A program made the position numbers and the translations under genes. The notes beneath the pieces are model-generated. The model saw nothing but the letters and a program-made list of their open reading frames with translations. It was not told where the DNA came from and ran no database searches. From Anaerolineales bacterium (GTDB lineage: Bacteria; Chloroflexota; Anaerolineae; Anaerolineales; UBA4823), in NCBI GenBank assembly GCA_026415275.1, contig JAOAHK010000081.1, positions 1 to 8,424 on the forward strand: a stretch of 8,424 bases of DNA. The letters run 5' to 3'. This document shows positions 1 through 7,462 of this stretch, in pieces (the first letter of the stretch is position 1; each line of letters opens with the position of its first letter).

Positions 1-1
1 C

Positions 2-139
2 ATTGGGGATCTTATTCACCCAAAAATATATACATATAATCATTGCGTTGCATATACTATTTTAAAAGACACAGACCCTGCATTTATTTCAAAAAGGGTT
101 CTTAAACTCCACCTAGGTCTTCGATTTCAACAAGGGTAG
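2..139 (+). CDS. Possible C-terminal end of a convergent gene (weak)
   Basis: An open plus-strand frame enters from the left edge and stops at TAG 137-139, giving 45 codons that end in LHLGLRFQQG. The translation is protein-like in composition but matches no family I recognise. The local sequence is clearly richer in A and T than the rest of the window, as often seen at the edge of glycan gene clusters. An open frame of this length can arise by chance. The remainder of 1-230 holds no gene I can support. Confidence 0.2.
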   Translation: MGDLIHPKIYTYNHCVAYTILKDTDPAFISKRVLKLHLGLRFQQG

Positions 140-230
140 CTCATGAAAGTGATCTGACAGGAGAGAATTGCTGCGTATCTTATGTTCTCGTTGCTCTCCC
201 TTGGGCAACTTCGGCGTCGTTTAGCTATCT

Positions 231-1346
231 TTATGATGGCCATATTCCACCCGCGCGAACGATTGTGTGGTCTGGCACATCCTGCTTCACAATAGCCCCG
301 TTACCGATACGGCAACGAGCGCCGATCTTTACCCTCAGATTGACTGTGACTCCCATCCCGATCAAGGTTGCTTCGCCGATGACAACCTCCCCTGCCAAAA
401 TCGATCCCGGCGATAGATTGACATAATCGCCGAGTTGACAATCGTGAGAGACAATTGCCCCTGTGTTGATAATCGCGCCAAATCCAATGTAAGCGTCGCT
501 TCCCACGTAAGCGTGAGGAAATACTTGTGCGCCTTCGCCTAAAATTGCACTCTCTTCGATAAATGCAGTTGGATGAATCACTGTCGGGAAGGCAAAACCA
601 GCCGATCGACCGTGTTCGAAGACTGCAATGCGTTGGGAAATATCGCCAATACCCCCCACCGCGTTGACCATCAAGCGATATCCCCTTTGGTATAAAGCAG
701 GCAAATCTTGGCTTCGCCCAATGATAGGCACACCCAGGATCAGGCTGCCTAGCGGTTTGTTGTCGTCAATCACGCCGGCAATAAGATGTTGACCGCTGGC
801 ACGGATTAATTCGATGAGCGATTTCCCGTGCCCACCTCCACCAAAAATCAACAAACCGGAAGAATCGATCTCAGCAGAAACCGAGGGCCGAGTGCTCAGC
901 CCCTCTTCCTCGATCCAACGCCGCAAGCGTTGCTCGGTAATCCATTCATCTTTAGGCAAGCGGCTTAGATCAATCCCCATTTGTTTTGCCAATCGCTGTG
1001 CGGGCGCGGTTATGCGCAGGTTTCCGATCTCTGCAGCCTCTGTCGAGGTCTGGGCAGCGTTTGGTTGTTCTCTCTGAATGTTTTGCACTTCAAACTGCGG
1101 ATTGGGGGAAAGATAGCCGAATAGATCACCGGCCCTCACCATCACCCCTGCTTGCTGGTGCACCAAAAAGATATATCCACGATTTTCAGCGATTATTTCA
1201 CTGGTGGCTTTCGTTGTCTCCACGGTTGCTAGAACTTGTCCCATTTCAACGACTTGACCTTGTTGAACGGCAATGGAAACCAACATCATCTCCGCCTCGT
1301 TGGGGTTAATCAAGGGGAAATAGATTGGGGTGATCTGTTCTTTCAT
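231..1346 (-). CDS. Lipoyl domain + subunit-binding domain + NeuD/PglD-type sugar acyltransferase fusion
   Basis: The 371-residue product has three parts. Residues 1-80 look like a lipoyl (biotinyl/lipoyl) domain with the modifiable lysine at K46 in ETTKA. After a polar linker, residues 109-149 resemble the peripheral-subunit-binding domain of 2-oxoacid dehydrogenase E2 proteins, but the usual GTGxxGR loop is replaced by a short PKDEW segment. Residues 164-371 match the NeuD/PglD family: a glycine-rich nucleotide-sugar-binding start (GGGGHGK, 169-175), then hexapeptide repeats of a left-handed beta helix. H301 in SHDC sits where PglD has its catalytic His. The HxxxDG motif of normal E2 acyltransferases is absent. 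The likely role is N-acylation of an amino sugar on a nucleotide carrier, with the acyl group carried on lipoyl-lysine from the E1 encoded just upstream. The ATG at 1346 has GAGGT (1351-1355) close upstream, and the gap to the E1 stop is 21 nt. The domain assignments are firm; direct acyl transfer is inference. Biotin instead of lipoate is possible but less likely beside an E1 gene. Confidence 0.88.
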   Translation of the reverse strand: MKEQITPIYFPLINPNEAEMMLVSIAVQQGQVVEMGQVLATVETTKATSEIIAENRGYIFLVHQQAGVMVRAGDLFGYLSPNPQFEVQNIQREQPNAAQTSTEAAEIGNLRITAPAQRLAKQMGIDLSRLPKDEWITEQRLRRWIEEEGLSTRPSVSAEIDSSGLLIFGGGGHGKSLIELIRASGQHLIAGVIDDNKPLGSLILGVPIIGRSQDLPALYQRGYRLMVNAVGGIGDISQRIAVFEHGRSAGFAFPTVIHPTAFIEESAILGEGAQVFPHAYVGSDAYIGFGAIINTGAIVSHDCQLGDYVNLSPGSILAGEVVIGEATLIGMGVTVNLRVKIGARCRIGNGAIVKQDVPDHTIVRAGGIWPS

Positions 1347-1367
1347 GATTACCTCGAAGATGACACT

Positions 1368-3362
1368 TCACAATTCCATTAAGCTCTTCGCTTTCTGAAC
1401 AATGGTATCTACACTAGGCAAAGTCGTTTTCTCTAAGGGCGGAGATGCCGGGATTGGATGCTCAGCCGCAGCTAAACGGCAAGCCCGCATTAGGTTAGGA
1501 GAAGATTGTTCCGCCAACCTCGCAAGGACTTCTGCTCCCCAGCCTAAGCTCAACGTACCCTCCTCGATTACGAGCGCGCGACATGTGCGTTGAACCGATT
1601 CCCATAATTTCTCACCAGCATAAGGGTTTAGCTGAGTGGGGACGACCAATTCGCAAAAGATTTCGTCTTGATAAGCCAAGTGGAGCATGGCTTGTCTGGC
1701 TAGCTCCGCTGTATAGCTATAGGCGATCAAAGTCAGACAAGGGGTTGGGGCGTTTCTCAGGCGCAGAGTATAAACCGGATAACCCAACGTTGTCCAACTG
1801 ATCTCTCGCTCGAAATCACCAGCAGTATCCGACAGTAAGCACAAAGGATACAAACTCTTATGTTCTACAAAAATCACTGGATTGTCGTCTTTGAAGAGGG
1901 CATAGAGCAACAATTGGCGCGGCTCTCCGAAATGGGTCATTGCCACAACATGAACGCCGGGCACACCGAGATAGAGCTTCTCCAACGATTGGGAATGGGT
2001 TGGCCCGTAACCACGTCCGCCGCCACTTGGTGTACGGATCACCAGCGGCACCTTAACTGCCTCATTGTACATCCATCGAAATTTGGCGATGTGATTGATC
2101 ACTTGGTCGGCAATTAAGGTTAGGAAATCGCCAAACATGATCTCCGCCACTGGCAACAGGCCGCGCAATGCCATACCAGCGGCAATACCGACTAAGCCAG
2201 CTTCGGAGATCGGTGTTGAAAAGACCCGTTCGGGAAATTTGGTAGAACACCCCTGCGTGACTTTGAAGGCACCCCCGTAAGGATCAAGCAAGTCTTGTCC
2301 GATAAGATACACCCGTTCATCTTGGGTGAGAGCTTGGTGCAGGGCTTGGTTGAGGGATTGAAGGACGGTAATTTTTTCTTCCCTCACCCCTAACCCCTCT
2401 TCCACTCCTCGCCCCGTGGGAGAGGGACCGGGGGTGAGGTCATCCCCCTCTCGCCCCACGGGAGAGGGGCCGGGGGGGAGGGCCAATGGATATTCATCTC
2501 TCAACGCCGTCTCAAAGGCTTGGCGAATCAATTCCCGCTCTTCCGCTTCAATTTTTTCGTGTTCTCCTTGCGACAAACGCGCTGCATGGATTTTCAATGG
2601 GTCAAAAGCCGCCTTGATCCGGGCAACCTCCTCGGCAGGACGGGTCTTATCTCCTTTTGAGTGAGGTCCGAAGCGATAGGTATGCAAGATCAACGCCCCA
2701 GGAGATCGGTTTTTGCGCACCCATTCCAGCCATTTTCCTGCTGCTTTATAGATCTCAAGCACATCGCTGGTGTCTAGCTCTTCGCATGCAATGCCAAAAG
2801 CGTGAAAGCGATCGGGGATCGTCCCTGCGAGGGTCATTTCAATCGGCGTGGTTTGGGCAATGCGATTATTCTCTAGCACATAAAGAACGGGGATTTGCCA
2901 CTTGCTTGCCATATTGAATGTTTCGTAAATAACCCCCTCCCCAAGCGTTCCATCCCCTATGAAAGTGACAGCAATCGCCCCGCTCTGCTTGATTTTTTCC
3001 GCTAGTGCCATTCCACTGGCAATCGGCACGATCCCCCCTTGCACTCCATTGGAATAGAAATTGCGCCAATGCAAATGTTGCGAGCCACCTCGTCCGCCGC
3101 AGACACCGCTTTGCTTGCCCATTAGCTCTGCAAATAATGCGCGAGGATCACCGCCATAAGCTAGGAAATGTCCATGTCCGCGATGGTTGCTGAAGACAAT
3201 ATCCTCTGTTTGGAGATGCGCCAATACGCCAACAGCATTTGCCTCTTGGCCGAGATACGTGTGCGTCGTGCCAACAAACACACCGCTGGGGAACTTCTCC
3301 AGCACCAACTCTTCAAAAAAGCGTATGCGACACATCAAGCGATAGAGGGTTTGATTATCCAT
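1368..3362 (-). CDS. Fused alpha/beta 2-oxoacid dehydrogenase E1 (thiamine diphosphate dependent)
   Basis: The 664-residue product joins both E1 subunits, which are usually separate. Residues 1-290 are the alpha part: HRGHGH at 60-65, and the thiamine diphosphate motif from GDG (136-138) to NN (165-166). A loop around H234-S235 corresponds to the E1-alpha loop near the active site. Residues 330-664 are the beta part, with SEAG around E387 (the cofactor-activating Glu of the family) and GPTHSQS around H456 (the family's active-site His). E1 decarboxylates a 2-oxoacid and reductively acylates the lipoyl arm of its partner. The sequence is nearest in character to acetoin/pyruvate/branched-chain E1, and the substrate cannot be read from it. 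The only visible partner is the lipoyl-acyltransferase fusion directly downstream; no E2 core or E3 gene is in the window. Residues about 295-328 are encoded by palindromic repeats. The start at 3362 follows a GAGG (3375-3378) with a rather long 12-nt spacer; no better in-frame start is seen. The gap from the upstream glycosyl transferase is 20 nt. Confidence 0.92.
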   Translation of the reverse strand: MDNQTLYRLMCRIRFFEELVLEKFPSGVFVGTTHTYLGQEANAVGVLAHLQTEDIVFSNHRGHGHFLAYGGDPRALFAELMGKQSGVCGGRGGSQHLHWRNFYSNGVQGGIVPIASGMALAEKIKQSGAIAVTFIGDGTLGEGVIYETFNMASKWQIPVLYVLENNRIAQTTPIEMTLAGTIPDRFHAFGIACEELDTSDVLEIYKAAGKWLEWVRKNRSPGALILHTYRFGPHSKGDKTRPAEEVARIKAAFDPLKIHAARLSQGEHEKIEAEERELIRQAFETALRDEYPLALPPGPSPVGREGDDLTPGPSPTGRGVEEGLGVREEKITVLQSLNQALHQALTQDERVYLIGQDLLDPYGGAFKVTQGCSTKFPERVFSTPISEAGLVGIAAGMALRGLLPVAEIMFGDFLTLIADQVINHIAKFRWMYNEAVKVPLVIRTPSGGGRGYGPTHSQSLEKLYLGVPGVHVVAMTHFGEPRQLLLYALFKDDNPVIFVEHKSLYPLCLLSDTAGDFEREISWTTLGYPVYTLRLRNAPTPCLTLIAYSYTAELARQAMLHLAYQDEIFCELVVPTQLNPYAGEKLWESVQRTCRALVIEEGTLSLGWGAEVLARLAEQSSPNLMRACRLAAAEHPIPASPPLEKTTLPSVDTIVQKAKSLMEL
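2381..2439. repeat. Complete GC-rich palindromic repeat, copy A, inside the E1 linker
   Basis: The outer arms CCTCACCCC (2382-2390) and GGGGTGAGG (2431-2439) are perfect inverted repeats of 9 bp. The inner arms 2395-2405 and 2416-2426 pair over 11 positions with one G-T wobble. The element lies within the coding sequence and is translated as TPGPSPTGRG followed by GLGVRE. I recognise this as a dispersed palindromic repeat type whose translations of this kind occur in many bacterial genomes; that recognition is from memory and not from a search. Confidence 0.85.
2450..2481. repeat. Partial palindromic repeat, copy B, direct tandem of copy A
   Basis: On the minus strand these 32 bases match 2439-2408 of copy A at 28 of 32 positions. 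The offset is exactly 42 nt (14 codons), so both copies are read in the same frame, as PPGPSPVGRE and TPGPSPTGRG. The inner stem is kept (CCCCTCTC at 2445-2452 against GAGAGGGG at 2462-2469). The outer left arm is missing, so this copy is truncated. Confidence 0.8.
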
Positions 3363-3382
3363 ACAGAGTTTTTTCCTCGCTT

Positions 3383-4015
3383 TTACATATCGCCTTCCGC
3401 TGAATTCCCCATAAACTCCGGTGCGGTGGCATACCCTTCGCTGCTTATTCCCTCACGGCGCAACACTTTGATCGCCGTCAAGGCAAGAATCTTTATATCA
3501 AGCCAAAACGACCAATGATCGACATACCATACATCCAACCGGAATTTCTCCTCCCAGCTCAGGGCGTTACGCCCATTCACTTGCGCCCAGCCCGTGATGC
3601 CTGGCAACACTTCATGTCGCCGCGCTTGTTCGGGCGTGTAGCGGTCAAGATACTGCATCAGCAGTGGGCGCGGTCCGACTAAGCTCATTTCGCCGCGCAG
3701 GACGTTGAACAACTCAGGCAGTTCATCCAAGCTGGTTGAGCGTAAAAACTTGCCCAAACGGGTCAAGCGCTGCTCATCGGGCAGCAAGTTCCCGTTCTCA
3801 TCCCTGCGCTCGTTCATGGTGCGGAATTTATAACAGGTAAACGGCTTACCAAGATAGCCCGGACGCCGTTGGCGGAATAGCACTGGCGAACCGTGAGCAA
3901 TCCATACCAACAAGGCAATGATCAACAGCAAGGGCGAAAGAAGGATGACCAAAACGAAGCTCACAAGGAGATCAAACAGCCGCTTGCTGATAGGAATAGG
4001 TTTAGAGGGTTGCAT
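3383..4015 (-). CDS. PglC-like monotopic phosphoglycosyl transferase (bacterial sugar transferase)
   Basis: The 210-residue protein transfers a sugar 1-phosphate from a nucleotide sugar to undecaprenyl phosphate at the cytoplasmic membrane face, the first membrane step of glycan assembly. Residues 11-40 form a hydrophobic segment containing a Ser-Pro pair (S27-P28), as in the re-entrant membrane helix of PglC. The catalytic Asp-Glu dyad is D97-E98 in SLDELPELFNV. Further family motifs are KFRTM (63-67), GPRP (114-117) and PGITGWAQVNGRN (138-150). The length is that of the minimal PglC class, without the extra N-terminal membrane domains of WbaP/WcaJ enzymes, and the C-terminal EGISSEGYAT tail resembles Campylobacter PglC as I remember it. 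This suggests a diacetamido-sugar (bacillosamine-like) substrate, in keeping with the PglD-like domain two genes downstream; the exact sugar is inferred. The ATG at 4015 has AGAGGA (4020-4025) just upstream and starts 13 nt after the mfd stop, so it is probably cotranscribed. Confidence 0.93.
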   Translation of the reverse strand: MQPSKPIPISKRLFDLLVSFVLVILLSPLLLIIALLVWIAHGSPVLFRQRRPGYLGKPFTCYKFRTMNERRDENGNLLPDEQRLTRLGKFLRSTSLDELPELFNVLRGEMSLVGPRPLLMQYLDRYTPEQARRHEVLPGITGWAQVNGRNALSWEEKFRLDVWYVDHWSFWLDIKILALTAIKVLRREGISSEGYATAPEFMGNSAEGDM

Positions 4016-4028
4016 AAAGTCCTCTATA

Positions 4029-7000
4029 TTATGCCACGAAGGTTGGCAAGCTCACTTCTCTCTGAAGTTCGGTCAAAATTTCCAGAAGCGCCTCTCGCCA
4101 ATTTTCAACATTCCCATAGGCGAACCAAATTGCCGTCTTACCCCACCGGGCTGCCGGATGAAGAAACCGGCCGCTTGGCAGTTGCACACCCTCAGGAAAT
4201 CGCAAGACCAATTGACTGTTTTCCACATTGATTGAGGATAGACCCGCCCGCTGGGCAAGCAGCCTCACCATCATTTGGTAGAATAAATCTTCAACCGCCT
4301 CGGGCACTTGTCCAAAGCGATCTTGAAACTCGGAGCGCAATTTTTCGATCTCGGCTAGCGATTTGATATCCGCAATGCGCCGATACAATTGTAAGCGCAT
4401 TAACTTATCGGGAACGTACTCAGCGGGAATGGCAGCCTGCAGTGGCAAGTCAACGGTCACGCTGCTTACCGCCTCTTCGGCAAAATAGGGTTGCAAGCGC
4501 GAGGGGGGCAAACCTTCCTTCACTCCCAAGCGGCGGATTGCTTCAGCCAGCAGGCGGGTGTAAAGATGCAAGCCAACCGCGTTAACGTGCCCCGATTGAC
4601 GCGTCCCTAAAATATCCCCTGCACCGCGCATTTCCAAATCACGCATTGCGATTGAAAAACCGGCGCCCAGTTGGGTGTTCTCGGCGATGGTCTCTAACCG
4701 TTGTTGTCCTTCCGGAGTTGGTGGGCGGCGTTTGTGGCGGAAGAAGTAGGCATAGGCACGTTGTGCTCCTCTGCCAACGCGCCCGCGCAGTTGATACAGT
4801 TGGGCTAAACCAAAGGTATCGGCGCGATCCACAATCAAGGTGTTGGCGTTGGGTATATCTAAACCCGACTCGATAATTGAGGTGGTCAAAAGGACATCCA
4901 CTTCGCCTTGGGTAAATTGGCGCATGCGTTCAGCCAACTCCTTTTCTGGCATTTGCCCATGCGCAACAGCGATTCGGGCTTCCGGCACCAGTTTTTCGAG
5001 ATGGCGGCGCATCGCTTCGATGGTCTGGACACGGTTGTGGACAAAAAAGACTTGTCCGCCACGTTCAATTTCCCGCAATACGGCTTTGCGGATTAACTCT
5101 GGGGAATAGGGGCCTACATGAGTCAAGATTGGGATACGCTCTTCAGGCGGGGTGTTGATGGTCGAAATATCGCGCACTCCAGCTAAGGCAAGATACAAGG
5201 TGCGGGGGATGGGAGTGGCAGTGAGGGTTAAGACATCGACTTCGGCGCGCAGCTTTTTAAGTTTCTCCTTATGAATGACCCCAAAGCGTTGCTCCTCGTC
5301 AATGATCAAGAGACCCAAATCCTTAAATTTAACGTCGTTGGAAAGCAAGCGATGCGTGCCAATGATGATATCAATTTTGCCCTCGGCAAGTTTGTGGATG
5401 ATCTCCTGTTGCTGTTGTGGGGTGCGAAAGCGCGATAACATCTCCACTTCAACAGGGAAAGCTGCCAGACGTTGCCGAAAGGTTTCATAGTGCTGTTGGG
5501 CGAGGATCGTAGTCGGCACCAACACAGCAACTTGTTTGCCATCCACGACACACTTGAAGGCAGCGCGCAAAGCCACCTCGGTCTTTCCATAACCCACATC
5601 GCCACAGATCAGACGATCCATAGGGCGGGGTGACTCCATGTCGGCTTTCACCTCTTGCAAGACACGGATTTGATCCTCGGTTTCTACATATGGAAAGCTG
5701 GCTTCTAATTCCTCTTGCCAAGGGGAGTCGGGCGAAAAGGAATGCCCGGCAATGACGCTGCGTTTGGCATAGAGGTCAAGCAAGTCTTGGGCAACTTCGA
5801 CCACTGCCTCGCTGACATGTGCTTTGACCGAATGCCATTCCGAAGTGCCTAAATGACTCAGAGTTGGTGCCCGTTTATCCGCTCCAATATAGCGGCTGAC
5901 GCGGTCGGCCTGATAGACTGGCACGAATAATTGGGCTTGGTTGGCATATTCAATGCACAAATATTCCCGCTCTACCTCGTCAATGGTGCGCGTGACCAAG
6001 CCGATAAATATCCCGATCCCATGATCAACGTGAACGACATAATCGCCGGGCTGCAAGTCGGCATATTGAGCCTCTGGGCTAGAGACAACTTGCTTTTTGC
6101 GATGGCGAATCTCTGGTGGACGGATACCAAAGATCTCGCTATCGGAGAAGACATGAAACCCGCTTTGATCCCTTGCGCGAAAAGCAAAACCTTCGGCTAA
6201 GCTCCCTTTGACGAATTGCACAACCTCAGGTTTTGCTTGCCCTCCGCGTTGACCCTCGCGCCATAATTCTTCAAGGCGTGAAGCCTGACGGGAAACAACC
6301 CAGATAGCCTTGCTCTTTCCCTCCAGCTCTTCCAAATACTGAAGAAACGGTTTGAGGCGTCCGCCAAAGCGTGGTTGCATTTCAAATGCTTGCTGAATCG
6401 CCAGCATTGTTTCCGGGTTTTCCTCTTGCCATCCCAACTGAAGTCCCCTTCGTGTGGATAACGAATCTTCGATCTCAGACCACGAAAGATAGGGAGTTGG
6501 ACTGTCCTCTGTGATGATTCCATCCTTAAGAGCAGATTGACGTAGCTCCAACGCTTGCTCTTCGATCTCAGTAGCGATTTGGCGCACTCCGTCCGCATCA
6601 TCCAAAATGACCAAGGTGCGCTCGGGGAGATAATCGACAACACTTGCGGGAAAAGGGTGCAAGTAAGGTAAATGGAACTCACAGATGTCTTGAGGAGATT
6701 CAACTTGCTCCAAGAAGGAAGGATTGAGCAGATATTCTCTAGCTGGTGGAACCACTAAGTTCGTCAAGCCTTCCTGCTTTCGGTCAGTAAGCTGATCGGT
6801 TGGATTGAAGGGAAGGAGCGATTCGATCTGATCCCCAAAGAAATCCAGTCTTACGGGGAAGGGAGAAGCAATCGGCCAAATATCCAACAACCCTCCCCTT
6901 CGGGCAAATTGACCGACATCTAGCACAGTGTTTACCCGTTCGTAACCCATTTCGCTCCAATGCTGGATCATCCTCTCCATAGAGTACACAGCACCTGGTT

Positions 7001-7460
7001 TATAGAAGCGGATGGCTTTGAGGAAATCACGGCGCGGCATGGTGCGGGTCATAACCGAGCGGGCAGAGGCAATCACTAATGCCGGTCTCTCCATAGACTT
7101 TGTGGTCGGGAGATGGCTCAGAGCAAAGTGAGTCAAGACTGTCAGGCGTTCTTTACGCGAGGTATCGCTCCATGGTGTTTTCTCATAAAACAACACGCTG
7201 GGTTCAGCAAAGAGATCGCGGTTTATGGTTGAGTCCCATACCTTTGCTTCTTCCATCAACGCCAATGCCCGATCGTTCCGGTCAACAATCCAAAAAACCG
7301 ATGTGTGCAAAACCTTTAATAAGGCAATTGCCAAAGGCAAACGGGCTGCCCTGCGCAGCGATAGGGGTAACAAACCGTGTTGATCCTGCAGGGCGGAGAT
7401 GAGTTCCCGACTTGCAGCTTCAATTTGTTGGAAGAGGGGGTCAAAGGTCGCTTCAGCCAT
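4029..7460 (-). CDS. mfd: Transcription-repair coupling factor Mfd
   Basis: Mfd binds RNA polymerase stalled at DNA lesions, pushes it off with an ATP-driven DNA translocase and recruits UvrA for nucleotide excision repair. With the ATG at 7460 the protein is 1143 residues, the usual family length. The order is complete: a UvrB-like N-terminal module with [14 protein letters not shown] near 183-196; a CarD-like RNA polymerase interaction domain from about 469 ([15 protein letters not shown]); helicase motifs with Walker A GDVGYGKT (620-627) and DEEQ (721-724); the helicase C-terminal motif RGRVGR (892-897); the TRG-like segment with [15 protein letters not shown] near 943-957; and a C-terminal TRCF domain. 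Both ATPase motifs are intact. I chose the start at 7460 because the pth stop and this ATG share one base (TGATG), suggesting translational coupling. The frame is open for 23 more codons upstream, but that stretch only re-reads the pth 3' end and has no family similarity. Confidence 0.97.
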   Translation of the reverse strand: MAEATFDPLFQQIEAASRELISALQDQHGLLPLSLRRAARLPLAIALLKVLHTSVFWIVDRNDRALALMEEAKVWDSTINRDLFAEPSVLFYEKTPWSDTSRKERLTVLTHFALSHLPTTKSMERPALVIASARSVMTRTMPRRDFLKAIRFYKPGAVYSMERMIQHWSEMGYERVNTVLDVGQFARRGGLLDIWPIASPFPVRLDFFGDQIESLLPFNPTDQLTDRKQEGLTNLVVPPAREYLLNPSFLEQVESPQDICEFHLPYLHPFPASVVDYLPERTLVILDDADGVRQIATEIEEQALELRQSALKDGIITEDSPTPYLSWSEIEDSLSTRRGLQLGWQEENPETMLAIQQAFEMQPRFGGRLKPFLQYLEELEGKSKAIWVVSRQASRLEELWREGQRGGQAKPEVVQFVKGSLAEGFAFRARDQSGFHVFSDSEIFGIRPPEIRHRKKQVVSSPEAQYADLQPGDYVVHVDHGIGIFIGLVTRTIDEVEREYLCIEYANQAQLFVPVYQADRVSRYIGADKRAPTLSHLGTSEWHSVKAHVSEAVVEVAQDLLDLYAKRSVIAGHSFSPDSPWQEELEASFPYVETEDQIRVLQEVKADMESPRPMDRLICGDVGYGKTEVALRAAFKCVVDGKQVAVLVPTTILAQQHYETFRQRLAAFPVEVEMLSRFRTPQQQQEIIHKLAEGKIDIIIGTHRLLSNDVKFKDLGLLIIDEEQRFGVIHKEKLKKLRAEVDVLTLTATPIPRTLYLALAGVRDISTINTPPEERIPILTHVGPYSPELIRKAVLREIERGGQVFFVHNRVQTIEAMRRHLEKLVPEARIAVAHGQMPEKELAERMRQFTQGEVDVLLTTSIIESGLDIPNANTLIVDRADTFGLAQLYQLRGRVGRGAQRAYAYFFRHKRRPPTPEGQQRLETIAENTQLGAGFSIAMRDLEMRGAGDILGTRQSGHVNAVGLHLYTRLLAEAIRRLGVKEGLPPSRLQPYFAEEAVSSVTVDLPLQAAIPAEYVPDKLMRLQLYRRIADIKSLAEIEKLRSEFQDRFGQVPEAVEDLFYQMMVRLLAQRAGLSSINVENSQLVLRFPEGVQLPSGRFLHPAARWGKTAIWFAYGNVENWREALLEILTELQREVSLPTFVA

Positions 7461-7462
7461 CA
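7458..7462 (-). other. TGATG stop/start overlap joining pth and mfd
   Basis: Read on the minus strand, the TGA stop of pth (7462-7460) shares its final A with the ATG of mfd (7460-7458). No clear Shine-Dalgarno sequence precedes this ATG, so mfd translation probably depends on ribosomes finishing pth. Confidence 0.85.

Noticed and set aside
35..40. TATAAT on the plus strand as a promoter -10 box
   Set aside because: No acceptable -35 box at the right spacing, and AT-rich sequence gives such hexamers by chance.
75..99. ACCCT/AGGGT inverted repeat as a terminator after the acyltransferase gene
   Set aside because: The stem has only 5 bp with a 15-nt loop and no proper T-run directly after it on the minus strand.
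160..199. GGAGAG/CTCTCC inverted repeat downstream of the acyltransferase stop
   Set aside because: A short stem with a loop of 28 nt and no T-tract; not convincing as a terminator.
231..1346. Ordinary dihydrolipoamide acyltransferase (E2)
   Set aside because: Although it has lipoyl and subunit-binding-like domains, the C-terminal half is a hexapeptide-repeat NeuD/PglD domain and there is no HxxxDG motif.
2381..2481. CRISPR or terminator interpretation of the palindromic repeats
   Set aside because: Only two adjacent copies without spacers, inside an intact reading frame that continues into conserved E1-beta sequence.
3893..4235. Plus-strand open frames opposite the transferase/mfd junction
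   Set aside because: They are antisense to two well-supported genes and lack recognisable domains or ribosome binding sites.
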